Positions 24,801 to 33,100 of a stretch of 64,000 nucleotides of DNA are shown piece after piece. The DNA comes from Aquila chrysaetos chrysaetos. Taxonomy: Eukaryota; Chordata; Aves; Accipitriformes; Accipitridae. Position 1 is the stretch's first letter; every line of letters starts with the position of its first letter. A program made the position numbers and the translations under genes. The stretch is taken from positions 27,161,363 to 27,225,362 of the forward strand of contig NC_044005.1 in assembly GCF_900496995.4 (NCBI RefSeq). Direction: 5' to 3'. Below the pieces are notes generated by a model. That model saw nothing but the letters and a program-made list of their open reading frames with translations, did not search any database and was not told the origin of the DNA.

Positions 24801-27097
24801 CTATAAATCCAAAGTTTGTTTCATACTGAACAATGATGTGAGCGAGATGGATCTGGTCTTTGCTGAAGAGAAGTATAGCAAAACAGGACAGCTGGAGAAG
24901 GTGAGGGAGGCAGTTCCTGAAGGTGGGACAGTTTAACCCCTTCTGCCTATAGCAGGGGTGGCTGAGAACTCTGCTTTGTGCCCCAGAAAATTGAGCTTAC
25001 TCTGGGCAGTAGCTCCTTGCTTGGGTTTATTCTGGTTAGGAGTTCAGGTTTGGGGAATGCTGCTGGTCACACTCAAGGTCAAGTGTTCTCCTGTTTGCAG
25101 GTGGTGGAACTGGTGACAGGAGGGGCTCAAGTACCAGTGACCAATGAAAACAAAATCTTGTATCTAAATCTGCTTGCGCAATACAGGCTGGCCAATCAGG
25201 TTAGAGAGGAAGTGGATCACTTCCTGAAAGGTAACAGGCTGTCTGCTCCCTGCTCCTTTCTGCCTTTATGTCCCAGAGGATAGCTCTTGCTGCTCTTCTC
25301 TCCTCTTCTCTTCCAGGTCTTAACGAGTTAGTTCCTGAGAACCTCCTGGCTATTTTTGATGAGAATGAGCTTGAGGTAATTGCTGCCTCCATAAGCATCT
25401 CTACCCTTACTTCCCCTCCTCTCTGACAAATGGAAGTGCTTTCTGGATCTGGAATAAAGCCAAAATGTTTCTTCTCTAAGCATTTTAAATGTTTGTAATC
25501 TGCACAGTAACTGTTGCCTTGTTTCCTGGCCTCCTGACTTTCTGACTGCAGTCTCTTGCCTTTCAGTTGCTTATGTGCGGTACTGGAGATATCAGTGTCT
25601 GTGACTTCAAGGCACATGCTGTAGTGGTAGGAGGATCTTGGCACTTCCGTGAGAAGGTAAATGAAAGGGTTTCTCCTTCCTCCTTGCTGAAACCAGTTAT
25701 CCCAACTACAGCAGAAGACAACTTAAAACTGGGAACAGATTTCTTGGTTGGAAATTAGCTTCCAGAAGGACAAACTGGAAGATTCGGGGGTCAGGAGTGG
25801 GACTGCACGCATTATGAAATAAGATTTCACCCTAGAGAAATCCTTCAGCCTGGCTGACTAGAGATGATACTTAATTAGTTAACCAGCAGGTAAAAATCAG
25901 CAGCAGTGGTCTTTTTAAGAAAATCCAACAACACTAATTAAGAACAGTTCAGCAGGGAATTGGGAGGAATTGGTGGGAATTATTGCTACTGAAGATGTTT
26001 GTGGTGATACACTTATCTCTAAGGGATGCTTGAAGATCACGATTGCAGCCAACATGGAGTGTTTGGACTACTGATGTAGTAGCCTAAATTTGTACCCTGT
26101 AATTGTTCCCATCCCTCCCTGCCTTTCCCAGTGGGGAGGGGTATGGGAATGGTAGCAGCTTCAGTTAGAAAAATAGTGGAAGCTGCCAAAACACCCAAGA
26201 TGAAAAGAGATTGGGAGTATGAGCTTCTAGCTGTAAACACTGGGATGGTTCTACCTTCCTGCAAAATTACTGGAGGATGTGAAAAAGTAAAAGATGAGCA
26301 TAGTGCAAGAAGCAAATGAGCTTCTGCCTTGTAAACCTACCTCATTGCCTATGCAGGTATTTCTAAAATTAAAATCTCTGTGGGGAGAGCATAAGCTTTC
26401 TCCTTTAAGGGAAAGGACTGGTGGGAGGTAGTAGTGTGGGACATCTCTTAGCTGATAAGAAGAAACTATGTAATACTTGCCTCTATGTGTCACCCTGGTA
26501 AAACAAAAAAATTCTGACTATTAGTAGAGCACTTGCTTGCAAGGGCAATTGACTGATCTTCTTGCAACTTGCTTATATGCCTACTTGATTTGCTTGGCTG
26601 AACTGGCTTTACCTTTCCTATTTCCTAACAGGTCATGAGGTGGTTTTGGACTGTGGTCTCTAGTTTCACGCAGGAAGAGCTGGCCAGGCTCTTGCAGTTC
26701 ACAACTGGTTCCTCCCAGCTGCCCCCAGGAGGGTTTGCTGCACTCTGTCCATCTTTCCAGATCATTGCAGCTCCAACTCACAGTACTTTGCCGACAGCCC
26801 ACACTTGGCAAGTATCCTGGGGTGGTAGGGCTTTCTGCATTGTGCTTTTGGGAATGACACCAGCTAGTTGTGGTGAGCAAGCAGTGTATAACATGTAAGG
26901 TGTGTGACGCTCGTGTCAGCCCATCTAAAAGCAGCTGATGGGGACGGTCCCCTGTCAGATCTAGTCTGAATGGAATTTTTCTTTTGTTTTACAGTTTTAA
27001 CCAGCTGTGCCTCCCTACTTATGACTCCTATGAAGAAGTGCACAAGATGCTGCAGCTAGCTATCAGCGAGGGTTGTGAGGGCTTTGGCATGCTGTGA
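12809..27097 (+). CDS. AREL1: AREL1, apoptosis-resistant HECT E3 ubiquitin ligase, complete, 18 coding exons
   Basis: The 18 coding exons, listed separately, join in frame to 2472 nt, giving 823 aa plus TGA, the length I recall for human AREL1 (KIAA0317). Layout: a short hydrophobic N-terminal segment (about 9-30, TVSVVAFFFTIKFLFELAA), an immunoglobulin-like filamin repeat (about 52-158), a region with an acidic linker (about 320-345), and a C-terminal HECT domain (about 483-823) with catalytic Cys790 in TAHTCFNQLC and the C-terminal GFGML. AREL1 ubiquitinates IAP antagonists such as SMAC, HtrA2 and ARTS in the cytosol and so restrains apoptosis. All introns are GT-AG except the last, which is GC-AG. 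It shares a promoter region with FCF1, and its 3' UTR runs to about 30180. Confidence 0.97.
13484..13710 (+). CDS. AREL1: AREL1 coding exon 2
   Basis: Residues 6-81. It encodes the hydrophobic segment VSVVAFFFTIKFLFELAA, then DRERRGERTIYDYVRG and the start of the filamin-type repeat (SWDWKDPYEVGHSMAFRVH). Acceptor 'ttgctgcag', donor 'gtaaggg', phase 0 at the end. Confidence 0.96.
15389..15626 (+). CDS. AREL1: AREL1 coding exon 3
   Basis: Residues 82-160, the bulk of the filamin/IgFLNMN repeat. It starts LFYKNGQPFPAHRPVG and includes the diagnostic filamin motif AGRYEITVKLGG followed by YSPYYKVFQP. Acceptor 'cccatgcag', donor 'gtaagat'. Confidence 0.96.
16620..16789 (+). CDS. AREL1: AREL1 coding exon 4
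   Basis: Residues 161-217, beginning GMVVPSKTKIVCHFSTLVL and including QIVPRDEYDNP. Acceptor 'tgtcttcag', donor 'gtgagtg'. It is followed by the shortest intron of the gene, 78 bp. Confidence 0.95.
16868..17048 (+). CDS. AREL1: AREL1 coding exon 5
   Basis: Residues 218-277, starting LGPQEEESSDVVFEKS and ending FDIIVLS. Acceptor 'tctgtttag', donor 'gtgagtc'. It ends in phase 1. Confidence 0.95.
17775..18022 (+). CDS. AREL1: AREL1 coding exon 6
   Basis: Residues 278-360, ENEKNIVERNVSTSGVSIYF through the acidic linker TEDEDEDSPSDSQTPEKVKK to YCYVSPK. Acceptor 'tttcattcag', donor 'gtagata'. The Asp/Glu-rich linker separates the filamin-containing half from the HECT half. Confidence 0.95.
19753..19830 (+). 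CDS. AREL1: AREL1 coding exon 7
   Basis: Residues 361-386, QFSVKEFYLKIIPWRLFTF and RVCPGTK, a 78-nt symmetric exon in phase 0/0. Acceptor 'ggttgctcag', donor 'gtaagtc'. The preceding intron (18023-19752) holds nothing recognised. Confidence 0.95.
20336..20477 (+). CDS. AREL1: AREL1 coding exon 8
   Basis: Residues 387-433, FSYLGPDPVHKLLTLVVDDG through FIRSLHKNI. Acceptor 'tgctgctag', donor 'gtaaagg'. The next intron carries an antisense solo LTR. Confidence 0.95.
20806..21391 (-). mobile_element. Solo LTR of an endogenous retrovirus, antisense in AREL1 intron 8
   Basis: 586 bp with intact TG...CA ends on the minus strand (TGTCCTG at the right edge, ATGACA at the left), flanked by perfect 5-bp target duplications CCTGT (20801-20805 and 21392-21396). 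On the minus strand it has a TATA box (TATATAA, near 21110-21118) and an ATTAAA polyadenylation hexamer (20933-20938), the expected U3-R-U5 order. No internal retroviral genes remain, consistent with LTR-LTR recombination. The 5-bp duplication suggests an ERVL-like element; the family is inferred. Confidence 0.92.
21476..21597 (+). CDS. AREL1: AREL1 coding exon 9
   Basis: Residues 434-474, GGSETFQDKVNFFQRELRQV through HSKVTLKVSRHCLLES. It starts 84 bp after the end of the solo LTR. Acceptor 'actattctcag', donor 'gtgagtg'. Confidence 0.95.
21985..22174 (+). repeat. Dispersed repeat copy 1 (MIR/CORE-SINE-like) in AREL1 intron 9
   Basis: About 190 bp closely similar to 23591-23776. Shared blocks are 'ggtgctattct', 'actttaca', 'cctgaggccca', 'tttgggagcagaacctagag' and 'catgaaactcttg'. 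The 'ctgaggcccagag' core resembles the amniote MIR/CORE-SINE consensus. Whether these are two SINE copies or a local duplication is unresolved. Confidence 0.6.
23341..23367 (+). other. AREL1: T23 homopolymer forming the intron 9 3' splice site
   Basis: Twenty-three consecutive T residues (23341-23363) are followed directly by GCAG and exon 10. The tract is both a microsatellite and the polypyrimidine tract of the acceptor. Confidence 0.95.
23368..23443 (+). CDS. AREL1: AREL1 coding exon 10
   Basis: Residues 475-499, SFKATRNFSVSDWSKNFEV and IFQDEE, at the N-terminal edge of the HECT domain. The acceptor follows an unbroken T23 run; donor 'gtgagtt'. Confidence 0.95.
23591..23776 (+). repeat. 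Dispersed repeat copy 2 in AREL1 intron 10
   Basis: About 186 bp, related over its whole length to 21985-22174 and in the same orientation. It fills half of the 375-bp intron 10 and stops about 43 bp before exon 11, close to the presumed branch-point region. Confidence 0.6.
23819..23928 (+). CDS. AREL1: AREL1 coding exon 11 (HECT N-lobe start)
   Basis: Residues 500-536, ALDWGGPRREWFELICKALF then NQLFTRFSDNNQAL. The (L)DxGGxxREWF pattern is a signature of HECT N-lobes. Acceptor 'atcttgtag', donor 'gtgagtc'. Confidence 0.97.
24447..24626 (+). CDS. AREL1: AREL1 coding exon 12
   Basis: Residues 537-596, VHPNPGRPTYLRLKVYEFAG, then KCLYESSLGGAYKQLVRARF and LRMHYK. It is a 180-nt symmetric exon in the HECT N-lobe. 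Acceptor 'cttcacag', donor 'gtaaagc'. Confidence 0.96.
24775..24900 (+). CDS. AREL1: AREL1 coding exon 13
   Basis: Residues 597-638, YFETDDPEFYKSKVCFILNN then DLVFAEEKYSKTGQLEK, a symmetric 126-nt HECT exon. Acceptor 'ttcacacag', donor 'gtgaggg'. Confidence 0.96.
25101..25230 (+). CDS. AREL1: AREL1 coding exon 14
   Basis: Residues 639-681, VVELVTGGAQVPVTNENKIL then AQYRLANQVREEVDHFLK. Acceptor 'tgtttgcag', donor 'gtaacag'. The GG..VPVTNENK motif is the usual HECT substrate/E2-lobe strand region. Confidence 0.96.
25317..25375 (+). CDS. AREL1: AREL1 coding exon 15
   Basis: Residues 682-701, GLNELVPENLLAIFDENELE. At 59 nt it is the shortest internal coding exon. Acceptor 'ctcttccag', donor 'gtaattg'. 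F..NELE is a conserved HECT motif. Confidence 0.96.
25567..25656 (+). CDS. AREL1: AREL1 coding exon 16
   Basis: Residues 702-731, LLMCGTGDISVCDFKAHAVV and VGGSWHFREK. The ELLMCG.. motif is the HECT N-lobe/C-lobe approach. Acceptor 'tgcctttcag', donor 'gtaaatg'. Confidence 0.96.
26632..26807 (+). CDS. AREL1: AREL1 coding exon 17
   Basis: Residues 732-789 plus two bases of codon 790: VMRWFWTVVSSFTQEELARL, LLQFTTGSSQLPPGGF and LPTAHT, then TG of the catalytic Cys. The 5' splice site is GCAAGT (GC at 26808-26809), not GT. No GT donor nearby keeps frame. Acceptor 'tttcctaacag'. Confidence 0.95.
26808..26994 (+). other. AREL1: GC-AG intron 17 of AREL1
   Basis: 187-bp intron with donor TTG|GCAAGT and acceptor 'gttttacag'. 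GC-AG introns are a known minor class of U2-type introns and usually have an otherwise strong donor, as here (AAGT at +3 to +6). It interrupts the catalytic cysteine codon 790 after its second base. Confidence 0.93.
26995..27097 (+). CDS. AREL1: AREL1 coding exon 18 (C-terminus)
   Basis: It completes Cys790, then FNQLCLPTYDSYEEVHKMLQ and LAISEGCEGFGML, stop TGA at 27095-27097. This is the HECT C-lobe tail with the conserved C-terminal phenylalanine region. Confidence 0.96.
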
Positions 27098-30000
27098 TTT
27101 CCCCTTTCCAGGAGACAACTTAGCCTCCTGGCTCTTCACGGCAAGACCCAGGTTCAGTCCTCTGCTTGTTCTCCTTCCCTTCACATGGGCAATGGACACA
27201 GAGCAAAGACTCCGTGTAAAGGAACTTGTCATCCAGAAGATGTCACGTGGCCTTTCCGTATCCCAAATATGTCATCAAGAGTTCATCTTTTCCCTTTCCC
27301 TCATTCTCCCTTTTGGTTCAATGTGAAACAGCAAAAGGACTGTGATGCATTCATCAAGGAGATACTGCACTTGATTTCCCTGCACCCCCATCCTTCTGTG
27401 AGAAGATGAAGTTCATAAGCAAAAGTTAGTGATGTGCAGAAGATCTGATGAGCTGCCTTTATTGTAGCTCTCTGGGAGGAAGGGGGAAGACCAGCATGGA
27501 GCTCTGCTGGAAAGCTGGCTCATGGGAAGCCTTAGTAACTTTCCATGCCTTGGCTCAACTCCCACAGTAATGCTACCCTGATAGCTCATCTAACTATGAC
27601 TCATGAAGAGTATAGGGTTGTCCATCCTTTCAGCACCTGACCCAGAAGGGTTTCTGATTCTCCTTCTCCATCTTGCTCTGGATGCTGCTGTCGCCTGTGC
27701 CACAGAGAAAAATAGGCAGTATCCACTGGAGGGAGTAACCCAAAGGGGAGAACAATCTCATCGGAGCACAAGTGCTGGCCCTGACAGCGATCCTGTACTA
27801 CCTCCGCCAGGGTCCAGCAGCAGAAGCGTCCTTCTCCAGCAGTGGCTGGTAATGAGCCTCTGCAAATGAACTGGAAGAGGAGTTTCTCCTCCATTGAATG
27901 TTTCTGACAGTTGATGTTGCACAGGAAGCTGCCCCATGCCCTTGCCTTCTTTTCCCTTCCTCAGGAGAGAGAGTATGGGCATGAGTGTGATCCCTCAATG
28001 CTGAGCACCAATGCCTATCCCACATTCACGTTCAGGGTATGTATATTATGTAGTAACAGTGACAGGTCAGTAAGCAGCTACAGTGTGCACTGGGCTTGCA
28101 TTTGTTGTTGGGGTGATGGTACTGGGCAGAGCGTGGTACCTCCATGCTGGCATCCCACAGGGTCTTGGCTTCTACCTCTACCATGCAGCAGCCTGAGGCT
28201 TCTTTTTCTCTACTGCATTTCAGGCAGAGTTTCCAGAGGGGTGCTGGTGCCTGGAGAGCAGCTGGCTTTCTGTCCTCCCAATCTTCCTACCTTCTTTCTT
28301 CAGCTCTGCTTTCCTCCTTTTCCATTCAGTGCTGCTGGCTTTCCAGCACAAAATGTAAACAAGAACTTCACTCAAGTGATCACTCAACAGCCTACACTCA
28401 CCGTTGTCTGGCTTGTGGGGAGAGGAGTGGGCAGACCAGCATGAGAAGTAAGCTTATGATTGCGGTGTGTTGTTGCTGGCAGTCCATTCAGCCCTTCCCA
28501 GGGAAATAAAGGGAAGGGGAATCTGGGAATCTTCACGAGTTCTTTAGTGAAGCAAAATTCAAGATCTTTACGTTCTCAACAGTCCCTTAAACAGTTCAGG
28601 TCAGGAGTCAAAGGCATGCAGGAGTCAAAGTGTGAGAAACCTGCATTGCTACTACCTGCAGTGTAAGCTTTCACTGGATTATGGAATTACTGGGTTTCTT
28701 CCAGAATGGAGTCTCGGACTGGCAACCCTGAGCTGATTTTAGACCACCGTATTAGATAAAAAGTTGCATCATCCTCTTCAGTCCCTTTCTGCTGTCCTCA
28801 AGCTGATCAGGGCAGATTTCTGCACAGTATGGATATTTTAAGATAACTGTGTTTGCTTTTCCAGTATACCTTAGTTGAATTGACTGGGAATTTGGGGGAA
28901 ACATTCTACATCTAGAAAATGTTTTTAAGGCAGCATCTTAACCATTCTTTGGCTGAGTGTGTTACTTCTGTACAGAAAAAAATAAGCCATTTTGGTGCCA
29001 AAAAGCAGCCAGCTGAACATTGAGACTACTCAGGGGGATTTCTTTGCCTTGTGAATTCATTCTCTCACTGGCACCAAGGTGCTGGGAGGCTGCCAGCTTG
29101 AGAGTTGCCACTGTTGCACTCTGACAGATCACTTTAGTAGTGGCTGTTCTCCCTTTTTTAGTGCAGGCTCCATTCTGCAAGGTCCTGACCTCCTTTGGGT
29201 GGAGAGTATGGTACCATTTTATTTACACTGCAGATGGCTTCCATGGTCAGTAGAGTTACAGCTCCTGTGTTCTCCATGCCACCACTTCACTGCTGTCTCC
29301 AGGGTCCAAGAGGAGGTGGGTGACTGTGCTCGGCTTAACTCCTGTTTGTTGGGAGGCGTAGCTTACTGCTGTTCCCACATTGCAGCCTTGTCTTGCAGTC
29401 TCACCTGGTGAGGATGTTTCCAGCCTTGTAGCTATGGGCCAGCTCTGCCAGTGACATCTTCCTCAGGAATCTTCTCCCTTCTTCTCTTGAGCTGGACTTT
29501 TTTATTCTGAGGATGAAGTAGCTGGACATTGGGCAGTCTTCCTCTGCTGGAAAGAGCTCCTAAATTCTTTTTACTGCATTGCAGCCCACACCCCACACTT
29601 CCCAGCAGCTGTGCAGATGCCAAGGACTTTCTTAACACACGTGCAGTCAGAACTGTGATGGGTGCTCTTAGTCAACTAACCCCATCCCCATTGTTTCCAC
29701 AGGCCCCTAGCTGGTCCCATGTTCCTGAGATACACCACAATGTTTCTAAACTTGTCTCTAGCTTTATACTCTCCCAGTACAGTCACTTTTTATGCTGCCC
29801 TTAACACTGGCAGTGGGGATGTGCTTTGGTCACCTATACTGTATGTTACTTCTGGCAGAGGCTCGTTACTTTTCTTTTTATGGTTTATTTATTCCCACTT
29901 AATAGAGGCCCTTCTGTAGAAATCTTTAGGATCCTGGTATCATCTCAGACAGGTTCTGTGTTTCCTGAAGCTGCTTTGAGGTGCATAGGGCCTGGCTTCA

Positions 30001-30182
30001 GCCTGCACCTGCAGGCCATGTTGCATGTTTTTAGAAACCAGGAGCTGTGGATGATACAGGTCAAATCCTAGTTCCCTCTGGTGAATTTCTGGCAGAGTTC
30101 AGCCAAAATTTGGAAGCCTGTGGTTGTAGTAGCTGATTTTGTAAATAGTTTGTATAATAAATAAAATATTTTAAAAATGCTG
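27098..30182 (+). other. AREL1: AREL1 3' UTR
   Basis: About 3.1 kb of non-coding sequence after the stop codon, up to the first strong polyadenylation signals. Many short open frames exist but none resembles a protein. The 3' limit is inferred from the hexamers; no RNA evidence is available here. Confidence 0.65.
30156..30165 (+). terminator. AREL1: AREL1 polyadenylation signal, overlapping double AATAAA
   Basis: Two overlapping AATAAA hexamers (30156-30161 and 30160-30165) are followed within 40 nt by T/GT-rich sequence ('tcagtgttctttcgggg'), a typical cleavage context. Confidence 0.75.
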
Positions 30183-30189
30183 CCTTCTC

Positions 30190-33100
30190 AGCTCAGTGTT
30201 CTTTCGGGGCTGTACAGAGGGAGTCAAACTGGTTAGTGCTGTCCATGGGTGAGGGACCTCTCCAGGTCTTTGGGTGTCTCGCTGAGGTCTGCTGCAGAGG
30301 GGAGAGGACAGTTCTCCACCTGCAGCCTTTCAGGATGCCTGACTGAACCTCCCTGGGAAGAGGCAGGACTCGGCTGGGGCTCGCAGGCTACTGTGAGGCC
30401 TCTCTGCAGCAGGCTGGAAAACAGGCTGAAGCAGCTAGTAATGCCAGAAAGTATTTTAAAGACTCTTTTATGTAAATTAATAATGCAGTTGGTGCAATTA
30501 CTTTTTCATCTCACTGTGTATTACCTGACTCTTAGCGCTGCAGGTATTTGTAGTGCTTGTGCTTCACTGTACTTTCAAGAGGGTTAGATGAAGCCAGGAG
30601 AAGAGGGGGCATTTGAGACCTTTGCACCTTTTAAAGTTGTACAAAATACCTTCAGATTGCAGGGTGGAAACAATGTACCTGCAAGTGTCTGCTAACAAAC
30701 AATGGCATTATTAGTAAGTGGACAGCTTGTTGCCTTCAGGGGCAATACCCAATTTCTGTGATTCTCTGAGCTTGAGCTGTTCCCAGCTCTGACAAAAAGC
30801 ATTCAATTTATCACTGGTTTTCATGGACTTTTTTTTTTTTTTTTTTTTTTGTAGCTTAAGGATTAAAATCATAACTTTAAAACTTGAGAAGATTCTGCAA
30901 CATGATTCTGTACCCATTAGCATTGCTGCCTGTATAACAATGAAAACAGTTTCCTGGGCTGTACAAAGATTTAGCCCATCTTCAGCCAGCATAGTATTGG
31001 CTGGCTGCGTGTATTCCACGATATAACTAGGCAGATGTTCTCATATATTACGAAACCAGCCTCTAGCCTTGATTCTGGCTTTCAAGCCATGAGTGCTGGC
31101 TAAAGAAGAGGGTGAGCAGTGCATGTGAGTCTCAGGGATTGCCTCTGTAGCATTGTGCCGGGTCATGGTATTATTTAGAAGCTACTTGTGGGAACAAAGT
31201 TGTCTTATGCTGGACTCAGAGAAGACAGAGGTTAGATAAAGCAGTGGTGAGCATTATGAAGAATCCAGAAACAAGTTCCACTGTCCCCTGGAAATCACAG
31301 AGATTGTGAGTCTAGAGCTGTTGGAGTTGGGGTCAGGTGGGGTGACTTTGCAAACCTGGCATGAGCAAAATGATACACAGCAAAACATGTGGACATGTCT
31401 TTACATGCCATGACCAGTATTACTCATGGGAAGGGGGCCAAGTTGAGGCTGGAGTTTTCAGAAACTCTTATCTGTTTGGGTGTGAAGGAGAGTGTTCAGC
31501 ATGCTGGATTACTTTAGGACGAAGTAGGATCTAAAGTTTCTGCCTGTCTTTGCAGGATGCGTGATATCATCTGGCTGCCCACATTGTCCGTCCTGATCAC
31601 CAGTTTCTTGTGGTGTCTTAGAGAGGGAGTGGTGACAGTGACCTGCTGCTGACTCCACAATGTCCATTTATGCTGGCACCTGGCATGGACTTGGGGCTGG
31701 GAGAGAAATCACGCCTATGCACTTCATGCTGGAATTCTACACGCCCCAGCTTGTGTCTCCAGCGATAGCAAGGAGTTGGCTGATGTCTTAGGATCCTTGA
31801 TTCTATACATGGCCACTTGACCTGAGGTGTGTCAGGATGTGCTGCTTGGGAAACCGGACTTTTGTGCATTCGGTTCCTCTGCTCAGCTTTCTGTTTGCCT
31901 CAGTTGTAGAGATACGGAGAAGGATACTTCAGATACCTGAATGAGAAAATGGGGAAATGATGCTTGATTTGGATAAGATCCCTTCTTCCTTTCAAAGTGT
32001 TATGGCTGAGTTGGTCAGTTGAACCAGGCTATAACTCCTGGTTCCGTAACTCCTGGTTCCTGTAGTGAATTACTATGTTTTGTATGGTTTTGGCTACCAT
32101 CTTGTGTCTGACTGACCTGGCATATGACAGCAAAAAGAGTTTGAACATGTGATTATAGGAACTATAGAAGGAAAACACTTACGGGAAACAGCAAAGTCCA
32201 CCAGAACCTCAGCCTGTCTCGGCATCAGCTGTATGGTGCAGAATCTGAGATTTTAGAATCTTCCTTTTAAACTCTTTCCTTGGTTTTGGGGGTTTTTTTT
32301 TTGTTGGTTTTTTGTTTTTTTTTCATTGAATGCGTGAGAAACCCTAATCTTTGTTCTCCAGAGCATGAAACTTGATTGTAGGAGGGAAGTGTTACTGCAT
32401 GAATGTGTTCATTTTTAGACATAATTTGCTATAACTTCTTTTGCAGTAAAACAAAACAGCTGTAGCTGAAGTTCACCCAAAATTCCCGATCAGTCTTTTC
32501 CAGCTACCCTTCTGCAGGGATGGTGTGCTACAAAGTATGCTGAGGCGTGGGCAATTGCACACGAGGTTGGAAGTGGGGAGTGAGGCCAAGAGCCAAGCCT
32601 CTCAGCCGTGGTATAAAGCTGCAACGAATACAGACAAAGGAAGCAGAGCTCTTGCACCGCATGAGGGATGGAGAAACTGGAATTGGCCTAAGGCTGCTCC
32701 AGAGTTTTCTCTGAGGCATGTGAAGGCCAGAGTGAGTTTGGGTGGTTTTTGGGGGAGTGACTCTGCAGTGGCCAAAACCAAATTCTTCTCTCCCTCTTGA
32801 GGCAATTCTCTGATAAGCTGCAAGAAGTGTGTTGGCCCATACCCACCCCTTAATTTAGGGATTGAGGCTAACATAATTCTGAAAGCCTGTAAAGTCATGC
32901 AATTTTCTGAGTAATCTTAGCAATCTCATCTCTTACCAGAAGGCACAGCTGCTTGGGCCTCTCTTGTGCTTCAGTAGCTGTGTGAGGTTGCCTCGAGATG
33001 AGATAGCGCTGCTTATGGCAGTGGGTGAAGAAACGCAGGGAAATACAATTCTCTGCAGTCCTCTTGGAGGATGATGAAACCAGCTCCAGGGGTTTCAGAT

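Noticed and set aside
26808-26809. GC donor of AREL1 intron 17 as a sequencing error
   Set aside because: The surrounding donor (AAGT at +3 to +6) is strong, the protein frame demands a junction exactly here, and GC-AG introns are a known class, so it is taken as real though resequencing would settle it.
10868-30851. Poly-T runs near 10870-10890 and 30829-30851 as antisense poly(A) tails of processed pseudogenes
   Set aside because: No coding relic and no target-site duplication was found beside them. They look like simple homopolymers.
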